Shown here piece after piece: positions 33,272 to 46,957 of a DNA stretch of 64,000 nucleotides (positions are counted from its first letter, which is position 1; every line of letters starts with the position of its first letter). This DNA comes from Ecdyonurus torrentis (lineage: Eukaryota > Arthropoda > Insecta > Ephemeroptera > Heptageniidae): contig OX439131.1 of the NCBI GenBank assembly GCA_949318235.1, forward strand, positions 14,678,434 to 14,742,433, given 5' to 3'. The notes beneath the pieces were generated by a model. That model was not told the DNA's origin. It searched no databases and saw only the letters and a list, made by a program, of their open reading frames with translations. Made by a program: the position numbers and the translations under genes.

Positions 33272-36200
33272 TAAAATTTGAGTGTGTAAATTACGAATGA
33301 AAACTAAATTATTTCACGATGGTAATTGTATTTTAGTATAAATGGGGAAAAAACACACAACACCAACGCAAATTGCAATACAAGTTCCCCTTAATGAAGA
33401 TACATAATATCATGCAGCAGAGTAAAAACTAACTAAATCATCTTCATTAATAATCACTTCAAAGTTGTTTTATTTTTATATATATTTATACATAAATTCA
33501 ACCTAACATGACTATGTAATAACGAAAGCTTTTAGCCTTTAACCTTTTTAAAATAAAAATTTGAACGTTTTTATAGCAAATCCAATAGGATTATACTCTC
33601 AATATCGTTTGGTTCAACATTGATTACTCTGAACTTTTTTTTCTTCTTTTTCTTTTTACTTTGATAACATACATTAGCATTTAGTATAGAATGTGCCATA
33701 TGATATCAGAGATAAGCATATTACAATAGATGCTTGTAAGAAAAAAAAAAAAAAAAAAAAAAAGAAGTTTAGGTCACATAATAGAAGATTATTTTAGTAT
33801 CAATGTAAGTCTCCAGAGGGCAGAGTATATATTGCTACATACACTGAAAATTTGAACGAACACACACACACACTTGACTGACTTGAAGAGAGTTCATGAT
33901 GTTATACAAGGAGAGACTTCGAATTAGGTTTGATGCCTGAATTGATTCAATTCCTTCTTCTTCCCCCCCCCCCCCTATTCTCTCCTATCCGGATTGAAAA
34001 TTTCTCTCAGATATATATAAACTTACATATGACGATGTATATATAGTGACAGAATCGTAACAACACGTAACTTTATTTGATTTTTACTTGTATAACGTGT
34101 TTTATAATATATAAATAAAATACTACACGATAAAAACCAAATATAAGAAGTCGAAAAATAAAAAAAGAAAACATATAACTTTATCGGATATAAGTAAAAA
34201 AAATAATAATAAATAAAAGCTCGCGAAAGAAAGAGGGTGGAAAAAAAAGTCTAAAGAAGAAAAAAATATCACAGTGTATAATGTCAATGTATGTCTTAAC
34301 CCATGAACAAATAGCCTAAGAGTATTTTTTTTTTCCTTCAATAAAAGTAGGGAGAATGAAATTGTACGTACATTAAGTAATATACCCCCCTGAAGCAATA
34401 AACATGTTCCCATGTTGTTACGACAAAACTGGTAAAGAAGGGTGGATTTATTAAACTTTAGACAAAAGAGGGGCGTGATATAATATTCTCTCACTCTTTA
34501 GTTCAAATTGTAATAATAATATTTAGAATGTATATAAAATACAAAAGAAAAAGTAACATATAAAATATATAGATAATATTTTGTTAATAAAAAGATATAC
34601 TTACAATAATCAAGAGTTACTATGACATTTTTGTTACAATATTAAATTAAAAGACCGGTTTTATATTTCATTGTTATTATTATAAAACTATATTGATAAA
34701 TTTTAAAATATGAATAATATGACAGTTAAATATTTTGTTTTACTATATTACATTAATTTTTCTTTTGAATGGATTAAAATTGTAATTTTAGTTGATTGAT
34801 TTTTTTTATATATTTCTATAAGCTTTGTATTAATTGATTGTGTTATTAATTATACACTGTCAATTTATTTATTCCGATTATATAGTATTTTTTTTTAAAT
34901 TTATTGTTTTTATATGGGTGTATAATATATAATATATATATATAAATTTGAATTTTATTGTTTTTATTGAAAAAAAAATCCAAATGTTACACATACGTTC
35001 TGATAATTAGATATGTTATTATTATTTTGAATTCCTTTGTAAATATTTTTTATGTTGAATATAAAACTTTAAATATAGATATGAAATTAATTTTAAATAG
35101 CTGATGTAAAAAATAAATATTTTAACATTTTAACTTTTATGAATAGATTTATTGAGCAAGTAAATTACACAGACATAACAGTCAAAGTCACAATGATGAA
35201 TTAGCTATAGTTAATTACTATTGTTACTGTTTTAAAATATAAGATTCTTAATTAACCCAGGTGGTTCATAGTAGCCAAGAGTAACAACAAGCGTCGATAT
35301 TGTTATATTTTATATAACAATAAATATTTCAATTCGGTAAAAATAATAGTTTATAAAACAAACATATTAATAATATTATAAATTTTACAGGCATGCGTTT
35401 AATTTTTAAAGTAACAAATAAATCATAAGGTTTAATCAAAGAAAAATATATGAATTTGACCGTGTAGTATATTGTACATCAACAAATCATGAATTTTTGA
35501 GTTGGGTTAAAAATAAACCCAGCCAAAGTGGCAATTCACTCTGCAGGTTATGCAATATTTATTCTATAACGTAAAGTAAACAATATTTTTATAAATCAAT
35601 CCCATATATATCATTGTTGATAAGCACATTTCTAGGAAACAATATATATGAGTCCCATTACGTTTCCAAGTCACATCAAAATATCCACGTTATTTTTTAT
35701 CTTAATTGCATCAACACTTTCTATAGGAGCGTGATTTCATATTATTTTCTGCAAACAACATAACACAAAACTGTAAGTCCTATATACGTACGTGTACTTT
35801 TCCTTATCTTTATTATTCAATTACGTATATTGCGTGTGTTAAAGAAAATAATATAATAATACTTTTAACAAACCATGAAATAGTTATGTTTATTTTTAAA
35901 CTATAAATGTTACACCTATAAAATAAATGACATTTAAATTTTTTTTTAGTAAACTTGTACTTTATGGATAACATTGAACACAATAATTGAGTTTCATCAT
36001 AATGTGCTGGTATTCAGAGTTTCTTTTTTGTTATATTTATGTATTTACTGTATACAGTACGTTTACAAATAAATACAAAAAAAAACAAGAATTGTAGCAA
36101 ATTTAATTGAAATGTAACCTTTGATGTATATTATTATTATTATCATTATTTTATCTGTTTTAAATCTTTATTGTAATTTATTTTTGTTTAAATAGAATTT

Positions 36201-39200
36201 TGATGCCTACTGCAATGCAGTATTTACTTTGAAATATAATAATTACTAAACTATATTTACATGGTGATATAATTTCAAGGATATAAAGGAGACTCTTTAA
36301 TTTAAACATGTCTTTATTTAAACGAAGGGTAAGGCAAGCTTGCCTTTTTTATCCTTACATTATAGGAATGATACCTAATCTTTTGGATAGAGTTGTAGTT
36401 TAAAAGATTTCTTTTATTTAATTTAATTTTATGTAAATGCTTTTTTAATATTATTCAAATGCATTTTTTTCATATTACTTTGTAAATTACAGTACTCTTT
36501 TGTCATAACAAGAAAATGTCAAATTTGGTAAAAATACAAAACAAAAAATAAAAAGTAAGGAATGAATCGACTAGTCATAGCCAAATACTTTTAAATTTGC
36601 ATTTTTCAAAAACAGTTGTCATATATAAGAGCGGAAATATCTTTGTATTTCTATAAAAGAAAAAAAATCGTATAAAAAAAGACATTGTATCATTTTGAAG
36701 AAGATTTCCAACTGGTAACTACTAATACGTGCTTTTTGTTAAATAGCATTACAAAAAGTATTCTTTTAATGCTCTTGAAATTATATATTTTAAATTGTAA
36801 AATAAATTTACTGCCAGGTGCAGATCTCATCAAGGATTCTGTTTTTTCTTGTCGTCTCATTTTGTTGTTGTTGTTTTTTTGTTTTGTATGTCCAAAGTAA
36901 GTGATTATCTTGTCAGTTGGAATTATGTTGCCACGCGCACTCACTTTTCTAGGTCTCTACAAGAGAGCGTCACTCTCAATTATTTATCTCTGGACTTGCT
37001 TGCTTGCTTTGCTCTTTGCTATAGCTCGTGTTCTTTGTCACTCGCGCGATATCTCTCTCTCTCTCTCTTTCGCACACGACACTTCATGTCAAATGCAAAT
37101 TATCTCTAACTCCTCGTCACTTCTAATTATAAACCAATTATTGCCTCATCCACTTCATTAATATTTTAATTTAAAAATACATTAGTAGAAATAATGGGAA
37201 AAAAAGAGAGTGATAATCTAGTTAATTTTTTTAAAATTAATAATTTAAATAATTAAATTTTAATTCAATAAAACTGTAGTCAATTAGCGTGTTAATGGTT
37301 ACTATATATAAAGTTTAATATGCGATAAAAGGTTAAAAATGTAGATAAAATAGAAACGTCGATTTTGTTTTATATAGCCTATAAATTTATAGAAAAATTG
37401 CATATATTTTCACTTAAAAAAATTACTGTTCTTTTATGTTAGTTGCATGTTTTTCTTACAAATATTGAGCAAATACTTCATTTTTACTTTGAGCAATAAA
37501 TTTTACGACATGAAAATTCAACGGTTTTTAATACCAACATGACTCGTCCATTATCATAGAATAGCAATTTATTAATATTCCGAAATTGATTAATCGGTGA
37601 ATACACTATCAGGGAGAAAAGTGTACTCATTTCTCTTCCTTGTTTATATTCTTTTTTCAAGTTAGTAGTTTCAATAATTTGAAAATAACTTAAAAATTAG
37701 TTGACCTTTATTTTAAAACTTAAATATGGAAACAGGATGCATACACATACCATAGCTCGTTCTGCAAAGTCAGACTTCCGGTGCAACTTTTGTGTCGATA
37801 TGTTCCTTTGTTATAACAGCTGATTATGACTTCGTTACTTGTTTACTACGGTTATACATATGGTCGATCATTGTTATTTCTTCGTTTAGAACTTTGAACT
37901 TGATAAGAATGAAAGAAACTCCACACAAAAAAGTTCCATGCTCTTCATGTGACTCAATTTTTGTCAATTTTGTTAGCTCAAAAAACAAGATCAACCAATG
38001 AATGTGTCGTATTTTGTTGGTCAGCCAATCACTGTTGTTGAGATTCACTTTACTTTACAGAACAAGCTTATAAACAGAGAAATGATTATAAAATTGATAA
38101 AACTAACTGAGTATACTTGAAAAGTGTCTCTAATGCAACAAAGTTTAGTATAACTGCTACTAAAGTCCTTGTAAAGCGTAGTTATTATATATGCAATACG
38201 TGGTTAGGAAATAGAAACATCCTAAAAGGTTATGCAACTTGTGTATTATGTTTGACTTACTGGTTGCATATTATAGTATAAAAGTAGCCTGTATACTGTA
38301 CAGGCACGTTATCACTTTTCAAAAGTTTACAAAACATTTTCATGATGTTCTGTTCCAAACTGTTATACTAAAGCATGTACTTGTACAGTATAGTATGTAT
38401 ATTGTATAGTATTAAAAGGAACTATGATAATAGAATATAAAGACTTTAAATATAAAATAAAACTATAAAAGATATAACATAACTTTTAATTACTGTCGTG
38501 TTTTGAAGTAAAACTTTATTGTTTATGAAAACATAGGTTGAGAAAACTTTAAATGTAATTTTTTTTAATATAAAAATTAAATTAAACTTTTAACATGCTA
38601 TGAATTTTCTTTGCAACTAAAGAACAAATTTAAGTACAAAATCTTTTATTCTTTTCAACTTTTAAATTTTTTTTTTTTTTTTTTTTAGAAATGTTTAATG
38701 TTTGTTTAAAATGGAATTACTCAAAGCAATAACCGCAAAATAATAGATTAATTAAAAAATATCACAAAATGATTAAATTGCATCCAAAAAAAATTAAATT
38801 TTCAGAGAAATTAACAATAATAATTTTCTTTAAAAATTGTAATTTGAAGTATGTCTCTATATGACTTTTTGTCTTATAAGATTGAATAATGTTTTAGTGA
38901 ATACTAACGCATTCACTGATCATTCTACTATAAATATGAAATGTTTTTGTACTGTACTGTACTTCCAATACTTATAAACGAGGTCTCGGAAAGAATTGTT
39001 TTTAAATATATAGTAAAAGTTTTTACATGTTAAATTTGTCAACACCATATTTTTATACCAAAAATTAAAAATAAAGTTTATTTTTACGTTTAAACTGAAA
39101 TTCATGATATCCTACATATTTTATAAGATATTCTTCTTTCTTATACCTCAAAAGAGAGAAGGTATATATATATATATATTATTTTTTAGAACAGAGTACA

Positions 39201-40400
39201 AACCACAACACTGTGTAGCGTCCTTAGAGAACAAACCTTTCCTTTTCCTTTGATGTTTCTCATTTTCTACAGTTTTTTTTTTTTTTTTTTTTTTTTAATT
39301 CTACAAAACTCAAAAACAAACAAAACAAAAACAATTTCCAACACATTTCCAACGTTATTATATATCACGTTTACCTGGCTAACGTATGAATAAATGAGTA
39401 CGTGATGTTGAAAACAAAATATCAAAATTATATAATGTAAAAAAAGCACGTATTTGATAAAAAAAAAAATCTATACTCAGTTATATGTAGTTTATTGAAC
39501 TTTGCTTATTTGCAGTATAAATCCTACGCTTTTTTTTCCTTTGGTTACTTGCATATTAAAAGCTTGATGTATTTACAAATACCAGTTTTTTTTTTTTTTT
39601 TTTTTTTTTTGTTAAAACATAAAATAAATTTTTACAACTTGTAATCGTGCTTATGAAATTATTTAGAAGATTTAAAATTTTATTTATTCAAGGTTTATGT
39701 TTTTGAAAGTGGAATATTAAATTGCAATAATAAAAAGTGTTATGTACACACACAAAAACAGAACAATGATATACATTTTTTATATTGGTGTATACTGTAT
39801 AAGGAAAGAAATGTATTTTTAAGGGTACTTGATATTGCGTGATAAAATAAGAGAATGAGATTTAAAAAAAAAAAAAAGAAAAAAAAAAAACATCGCGAGG
39901 GTGTTTCTTTGCTTTTTTATTCAATGTTTATTTTTGTTTCTATTTTTTTCCTCTTTTAAGTGAATATTTTAGTATTTTTTATACATTTTGCTGTAAACAT
40001 ATAGTAAAAATTTTAATTTTTGGATATAATAATTTTTATAGTGTATGTACTAAAATGCAGTTTGCATTGGGTAGCATTTACCATCATGTTTGTAGAACGA
40101 TGTATAGAAAATTTTACGTACGATTTGACCCGATAGCTGACCTTTTTCTTGAAGTTCTTTTTACATATACATTAAAAATATTTTATTGACGTAACTGCAT
40201 GATACAGCTTTAAACAGTTAATATCTCTGTACGAAAATTGTATTAACTGAATATTTCGATTGATTGATTGATTTTCACGCTTCCTGTAAGAAAAAAAGGT
40301 GACAAATTGTGTGCGCAACAAGCAACAAACATGCTATACATGCAGGTGTGTGCAGTGTTTCTTACTATTGTATACAGATTTAGGGGGCCCACTCGCTTAC
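33264..40400. other. Long non-coding stretch
   Basis: This contains an A run near 33741-33763, a C13 run at 33963-33975, T runs at about 38672-38686, 39272-39296 and 39585-39610, and a motif-bearing island at 37740-38060. A 123-codon minus-strand frame at 34123-34494 is Phe/Leu-rich from A runs and is not called. If the exon at 40401-40643 continues leftwards, this is its intron. Confidence 0.5.
37740..38060. promoter_or_regulatory. Candidate regulatory island: ETS site and paired CCAAT boxes
   Basis: This 320-base block lacks simple repeats and is less AT-rich than its flanks. It has an ETS-type ACTTCCGG at 37774-37781, a CAGCTG E-box near 37818, and two same-strand CCAAT boxes at 37995 and 38025, 30 bases apart. 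Paired CCAAT boxes at about three helical turns are known in NF-Y promoters. Both strands are partly open (about 70 codons each), but neither frame looks like a protein family I know. Confidence 0.3.
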
Positions 40401-40643
40401 CTTGTGAGAGAAAGATGCAGTTGTTAGCGGACGGTGTTGCAGTGTGATACCCCGCGGACATTTCAGACTCATTCTCCCCAAGAAGTCCACCTGGTGCTGC
40501 AGGTGATTCAGGGGAACCCACATATGAGCCGCTACCACCTCCTCGCTGGAGTTGTCTCAATGTAGCATGTCCTCCATGGTGCAAGGATGGACCTCGAGGT
40601 GGGACTTCAGGGGGCGCTGGCTCAGGGGGGGAGTCCGGTATGT
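40401..40643 (-). CDS. Coding exon of a teneurin-like gene (proline-rich cytoplasmic region)
   Basis: This internal exon of 243 bases is in phase 1 at both ends. The acceptor reads TTGGTGTGTGCAG and the donor CACAAG|GTAAGC. It joins in frame to the exon at 55217-55768, where G plus AC makes an aspartate codon. The product begins DIPDSPPEPAPPEVPPRG, a class of SH3-type proline motif. It continues through HHGGHATLRQLQRGGGSGS, a Ser/Pro/Gly segment (GSPESPAAPGG), and ends TATPSANNCIFLSQ. The APPEVPPRGP motif and the later TPSxN-x-x-I pattern resemble the cytoplasmic domain of arthropod teneurins (Ten-m/Ten-a), which act in synaptic partner matching and cytoskeletal linkage. That identity is from remembered motifs, not an alignment. 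The exon is markedly GC-richer than its surroundings. Its symmetric phase would allow cassette skipping. Other proline-rich adaptor or receptor tails remain possible. Confidence 0.8.
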
Positions 40644-40930
40644 CTGCACACACCAAGGCCATAGCCGTGTCAGCGAGGGTCGCAGGCTTTCCGCCTTGAC
40701 AACAACGCTATAGCTACATGCACTTTACAACTGTGCATATCAAGCATGAGAGAGTAGTGTACAGTACATGCATTTTATATTATGAAAAGTGTGTCAATTT
40801 ATCTGTGTTGTTCTATATGTTTAAGAAATGAATGTCAGTTTAGGAATATTTATGTATTTCTTACTCTATCCAGTACAGAAACTTTAATTTATTATCTAAA
40901 CAAAAAAATATAGTAAAAAGAACTTTAGAC

Positions 40931-41042
<112 letters not shown>

Positions 41043-41658
41043 TTTGGTTAATATGTTTGTAACTATTCCATTCATATCAACGAGATCAAAATTTTATATC
41101 AAAATATTTTATATCCCAAAAATACGTAAATCAAAAAACTTGACATTTTACTAATACTCATTATGATGCATCAGTATAAAAACAAATGCAATAAATCAAA
41201 AAGATAACATTTTTATTGATCGAAAACTTCACAACGCATCAATATATAACAGTATATTATTTTTTTATTATATAGAAAAAAAAACTTTTATATAATATGA
41301 TTGACCTAAATACATTGAATAATTTTATTTACTTCACCAAAACTTTGAAAGTTATTTTATTTTTTCTTCGTCAGTAAATAAACTCTAGCTATTTAATTCA
41401 ATTGGTTTTAATATCGAGAAAATAGAAGAGAAAAGAAAAAAAAAAAAAACTTTGTGTGTTACAAAGTTTGAAAAGTTTAGAATTGTGTATCCTATATTAT
41501 ATTATATATATATATATATATAGTGAAGAAAATAGTAAGAAGAAAAGGTAAAAAACCACACAAAAACATCATAACCATTACATTAAATGTAGGGGAAAGA
41601 TATTGGCTGAATTCTCTTCAGCATTTTTTTTTCTTATGAAAACCATCAACATTTACAG

Positions 41659-41659
<1 letters not shown>

Positions 41660-41716
<57 letters not shown>

Positions 41717-41836
41717 GTAGGTAGGTAGGTAAAACTTGGCCATTTCTAACTTGTGTTAATTGGATGTTTCGCCAACTGGATTAGACCACACACACACACA
41801 CACTCTCTCTCTCTTCTTTCTCTCTCTCTCTCTCTA
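41660..41836. repeat. TA array followed by GTAG and CA/CT arrays
   Basis: (TA)25 at 41660-41711 is followed by three GTAG units near 41717-41730, (CA)8 at 41787-41802 and CT repeats to 41836. Confidence 0.9.
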
Positions 41837-42289
41837 GTTCTAGTTTAAGCTCGCGGCTTTCCAGAGGTCTTAGACTTGTGATGATTACATTGAGAAGAAG
41901 CCCTAAGAGAATGGTCAAAGCCACATGATTTAATTTATCATCTTAAATTCAATTTAATATAATATTATATATAATATATTAAGAGTTTCTTACAATAAAA
42001 TGAAAACATACTTTGTAAGAAGTTGTACAATTTACATCTCAACTTTATATAATTAATTGAATGTTAAATACTAAGAAATATTTTGTATCATTATATAAAT
42101 TATAAAACATGTTTGAAAAAGTTTATACTTGAAACTTTGTGTCAGATGTTTTAATTATATATTTTACTAAAGTTTGTTGTTTAAAATTCTAAAAATTAAC
42201 TTTTTACTGTTTGAATTGACAAATAATACTTTACAATAATATTACAATACTTTAGGATAATTTAACTATAAACTGTTTCAGTTGTATTT

Positions 42290-42490
42290 TAATCATCCCA
42301 ATATGACTGGGCAGTTCCTAACTATAGGCCACAGCCGCTACCTTCCAATCCTTTCTACCAACACTCTACCTCTTCCTTCTACATCCTTTCATCCCTCAAA
42401 GGGTAGATCAGGTTTAACATGGGCGCTTGCGCCTTTCCTGGCTACCTTCTGTCACTGCTCAACGGTCCTCTCGAATACGGGGGCTTAGTA
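42290..42490. other. GC-richer island of unknown nature
   Basis: About 200 bases with clearly higher GC than the flanks and no simple repeats. The plus strand is open for 68 codons (42282-42488). The minus strand has a broken frame with protein-like stretches such as GRGRVLVERIG and LWPIVRNCPVILG, interrupted by stops. A decayed mobile-element or pseudogene fragment is plausible. I do not recognise a family. Confidence 0.3.
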
Positions 42491-43585
42491 AGACATACAG
42501 TAAAACAAGAAGAAAAAAAATATATAGGGTCTATGCATTCATGTTAAAGTTAACGCCATGTTGGACAACTCAATAACATGAGTGGCTTAGGAAAAAAAAA
42601 CATTTTGCCAGTTTAAAAACATTATGCCATATTTTGGAGAGCATTGATGCTGTAAATATGTGGAATTAGTATCTCAAGTATGTGAAAAAAATCACAATAA
42701 AAAAAATTTAACCGATTTGCCAAAGAAAATTGGCTTAAATGAAGTTTGTCCTATGCTGAGCAATGTTATGCACTACTCCAGTATGGCCTCCAAGCGCAAT
42801 AAATATGACGTCATCCGCATACACCCTATGAAGATTTGGACCTGTTTACACGGTGCAATATTTTTATTAATATACTTGATTGCATACAATTTACATTAAA
42901 ACCTATTTAACTTCTCTTGCAATTCACTGCATATTGAGATAATTGAATCTTGTTTACTTAATCGAAAGTAATATGAAATATTTGTGCAGTTTGACACTGC
43001 TTCATCAGTATAAGTAAATAAAAATAAGTAATCATAAAAACTCGTAGCTATAAAAATCTATGAAACTCTCAATGTTATGTTTGGTATCATGTTGGTATCA
43101 TATTTTATTTAAAATATCTACACAGAAATTTTAGGTTCAATTTATTTAAACATTTAGCTTTATATATATATAACAAGGAATATAAAATAGGAAATTATTT
43201 TACGCTTTGATTAATTTTTGTTTTTAATTTCAAACACGCAGATTTTTTTTTCTTTTTACTATATTGGAAAAAAAGTGATATTTAACACATAATATATATT
43301 ACCTATAAAATACTTTGTGTATAATGTATGGTTGAACACAAAAGCTTTTTACAGAACAGTATGTTACTTTGATGTTTTTGTTGAGCTTGAGGATATAAAA
43401 TTTAGTTTGTCACGTGAACGCAAATTTCAATAAAAATATAAAATAATAATAATAATAAAAACTATGTACATGAAAACATGAAAGTGATTAAATTTTTATA
43501 GCCTCAGAAAACAAAATCTCATTTTTGATTAATATTAAAAATATTTGTTTTCTATTCTTGTTAAATATTGTTAATCTTTTATCAC

Positions 43586-43591
<6 letters not shown>

Positions 43592-43649
<58 letters not shown>
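43592..43649. repeat. (TA)n microsatellite, about 58 bp
   Basis: Uninterrupted TA repeat. Confidence 0.95.
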
Positions 43650-43651
<2 letters not shown>

Positions 43652-45170
43652 CAGTACACACAAATAAAATATTTTGCAATTGATTGATATTTCAATTCAA
43701 AGACTGAAAATTTTGTGTTTAAGAAATATAATTAATAATTAACAAAAGGAGGGGGAAAATATATAAAAAAAAATATATAACTATATACCGAGATATTCAC
43801 ACCAAATGACAGTGGAAACAAAAAGAAATATATTTTTTATAAAGTAAACTGTCTACACAAAAGAGACTGTTGTTTCTATATTCATGACTAACTACTCTTT
43901 ATTTTAACCTTATTTTTTACCACCTTTATATTTTTTATATTTTAATTTGTTATTTTCTTCATTAATTATCTCCTTTTTCTAACAAAAGAAAAGAAGGTCT
44001 TAAAAATATACAAAGCAAAAAGAAAAAAAAAAAAAAAAAAGAAAGAAAAAAACTAGAGAGAGTAAATTGAGTGATGAGAATTACATTGTTGAAAATTAAT
44101 GATTTTGTTGAGGGAAAAAAACTCGTTTTCTCATCACAAGTGCTCATCAAGAGTGAGGAGAAAGAGAGTGAGAGAGAGATAGAGAGAAAGTTTCCCAGCC
44201 TCTCAGCAGCTCTCAGAGTTTGTGTATTTGACTTCTCCTGCTACTATTTTGCCTGCTTACAAGTTCGTTTGTTCCGATTTGCACTTTTCATAATTGTTGC
44301 GCTTGTAAAAAAAAAAAAAAAAAAAAAAATTACCGTTCTATTCAAAAATTGTATTCATCAGTGAAAAATAAATATTTTAACCACTTATAAAGCTTGTTAA
44401 AAATTGAAGAGTTTCAAGCAAATTTTAAACAGTATTTTTTTCTTGGTTTTATAATTAAACAATTTTAGTAAGTATTTTGCTCTTTTTATTTTATGAAGTA
44501 TGCAATAATGAAGTTATTTAAACAAAACATGAGAAAGTGACATAAATACTAACATAATACTAATCATATCATTTTGTTTAAATTGTATTGAAATTCAGAG
44601 AGAGAAGGAGAAGTTTTGATGGTCGAAAAAACAGTTACCTAATAATGTAAAAATGTATTTGATATCTGCAATATTTGATTCTAACACATTCTATACTTAT
44701 TGATTACATAACTATCATAACCAAGTCTGTATAATATACAGTATGAGAACAGCAGTTGCATATTTGCTTCATTTTTATTACCACTAAAATAAAAACTTGT
44801 AAAGGAATGAAGGGTGACAATTTCAATCATATTTTTAGTGAATAATTTTTAATATTTAATAATAAAATTTTCTTTTCTTTTTGTTACATCATTTGCATTT
44901 TAACAAGATTGATAAGATAAGCTTATTTAATTTAATTTTAATAAAATCTAATAACACCACTAAATTGTATTTAAAAATAAGTTTTAAAGTATTTTTAATT
45001 GCTTAAATGAAAAATCATAGAATAAAAAAAATCCTACAAATTAAAAATAAGCGAATTGTAATTAAAATTAAAGATTTAACGGATTAGAAGGATTTTTATG
45101 TAATTAAAAAAATGGAGGGGAATAAATTTTTTGTATACTCTTGATTCTTTTGTCTGGTAGGGAGTAATTT

Positions 45171-45174
<4 letters not shown>

Positions 45175-45239
<65 letters not shown>
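45175..45239. repeat. (GA)n microsatellite, about 32 units
   Basis: Uninterrupted GA repeat on the plus strand. Confidence 0.95.
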
Positions 45240-45243
<4 letters not shown>

Positions 45244-46016
45244 ATCGATGTCATAGCAGCAATCACAGACTATATATCTAACAGCTCCCACAAAAAAAAA
45301 ATATTGAGTATTCCCCTAAAAAAGTAAAGAAGAAAATTTTAATGAGATTAGGGATTTAATACAGGAATGTATCTCAACAGAAATTTAAAATAAAAAGTTC
45401 CCTCCTGTCAAATGATAAAGTGTGAGAAATGACAGATTCTTGGTGGTCATACTTCTGTACTCCATAACTTTTTTTTTATGTATACTAAATTAATCGATAG
45501 TAGTCTTCTTGAATAATAACTTCACTTCCCACAATATTACGATTAAAATAGGGTAACATTTAAGTTATTGCATTTATAATAGTTTAACAATAATAATTTG
45601 CTTTAATAAAATATATTATATCTGTAATTTTTAAATTATTATTTTCAATCTATGTTATCCTAATACATATGCAACCAGAGTGTTACATATGTGCAACAAA
45701 TTGCCTACCTCTCAGGATACCTCACTCTGAGTAAAATGAACGCACGGTAAACAAAAACGCACTGTTAAAAGCTAGTCAAACATCTATGAATTAAAATCAA
45801 ACCAGTCCTATTTTTTTTATCATTTTTTTATCTAAACGTATTAATAAAAATAAAGATCTTGGATTACAAATTTTACAGTTTACAATTTAAAAATAAAATT
45901 TTATGAACTTTTGACCTTCTATAGAGCTTAGGGCAATATCAATGAACCACACAACAATTTGCCCAATTACCTTCACTTTGAACAACTTCCCATATATGTA
46001 TATGTACCCTATAGCA

Positions 46017-46090
46017 ATTACTATGGCAACATACAACCCCCTGGTTTTTCTTCCCTCATCAGCGATCTGCACGACTATGCCATCTAGTGG
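46017..46090. promoter_or_regulatory. Candidate regulatory site pair: X-box-like and CTCF-core-like
   Basis: Within a GC-richer block (about 45940-46095), the minus strand reads GTTGCCATAGTAAT (46017-46030), one base from the RFX X-box consensus. It also reads CCACTAGATGGC (46079-46090), which fits the CTCF core. Both strands carry open frames of about 60-95 codons that I cannot identify. Chance is possible for either motif. Confidence 0.3.
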
Positions 46091-46581
46091 TATAAACTTG
46101 AATTTTATTTACAAACTTGCTAGTATTTCAATATCATTTTTTCTTTACTTTATTTCAAACAGTTTGTTCTTTTCGTCATATCTTTTGTTTTCACGATCAA
46201 TCACTTTCCGTCAAACAATACATCTATAGGTTTCAAGTTTTTTAACGATCATAAATTTATTTATATATAAAAAATAGTCTTAATAATATTTTTAATTTAT
46301 GAACATCTTCTGTATATATTCACACACCGAATGATTATTAAAACAAAATTGACTTAATAAACTTCGATGGGCCTCAATAATATTTTATTTTTAAGCTCAT
46401 ACACAGTAGTTTTTTTTTTCAATTCGTACTTTTTCTATACTCAAAAGTGATAAAATGACACGTTCTCTTCAGCGTTGGAGCAATCATATTTTTACTAAAA
46501 TTCTTTTTTTCAATAATTAAATTTTAAAAATTGATAAAAGCTTTTTAAAGTTCAATATAAATAGATTTGAGTAGGGTGTTT

Positions 46582-46710
46582 TTACTTATTGCATTTGATC
46601 ACAGTGGACATTAACAGCTTCAATGAAGGCGGTAAATGTAGAGGTGGAGGAAGAGGGGGAGGTGGTATGGGTATAGTGGACATTTTCTCTGATGAAGCTT
46701 GTAAATTCAA
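46582..46710 (-). other. Short proline-rich open frame inside the intron
   Basis: On the minus strand 42 codons between stops include STIPIPPPPLPPPLHLPPS, a proline-rich composition like that of the neighbouring exons and on the same strand. An upstream TTTACAAG could be a weak acceptor, but no good GT donor follows at its end. It is a possible cryptic or alternative exon and is not called as coding. Confidence 0.25.
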
Positions 46711-46814
46711 TTAGTTAGAGGCATTGTGTGGAGTTTAATGTTTGTTAACATGTGTCAACGTATATTTCTATAAAGCCTTTGCCTGCTTACTCTTGCTTTA
46801 TTTGTGTGTAACAT

Positions 46815-46892
46815 TAGAGAGAGAGAGAGAGAGAGAGAAGTGTATCATAATACAGTGAGATGCAACAAGATTACAAGGGATATACTGCCCAC

Positions 46893-46955
<63 letters not shown>
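46815..46955. repeat. Opposed (GA)12 and (CT)29 arrays, 58 bases apart
   Basis: GA repeat at 46815-46839 and CT repeat at 46898-46955 are complementary and close enough to pair in a transcript as a hairpin of about 24 bp. Confidence 0.9.

Positions 46956-46957
<2 letters not shown>

Noticed and set aside
34123..34494. 123-codon minus-strand open frame
   Set aside because: Rich in Phe/Leu from A-rich DNA, with no domain, splice or promoter support; expected by chance in low-complexity sequence.
37792..38048. Opposite open frames of about 70 codons in the CCAAT-bearing island
   Set aside because: No family resemblance, and both strands are open in a low-stop patch.
45887..46229. Opposite open frames of about 60 and 95 codons
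   Set aside because: Both strands are open and the block is GC-richer, but neither product resembles a known family or has good splice sites. Kept only as a possible regulatory block.
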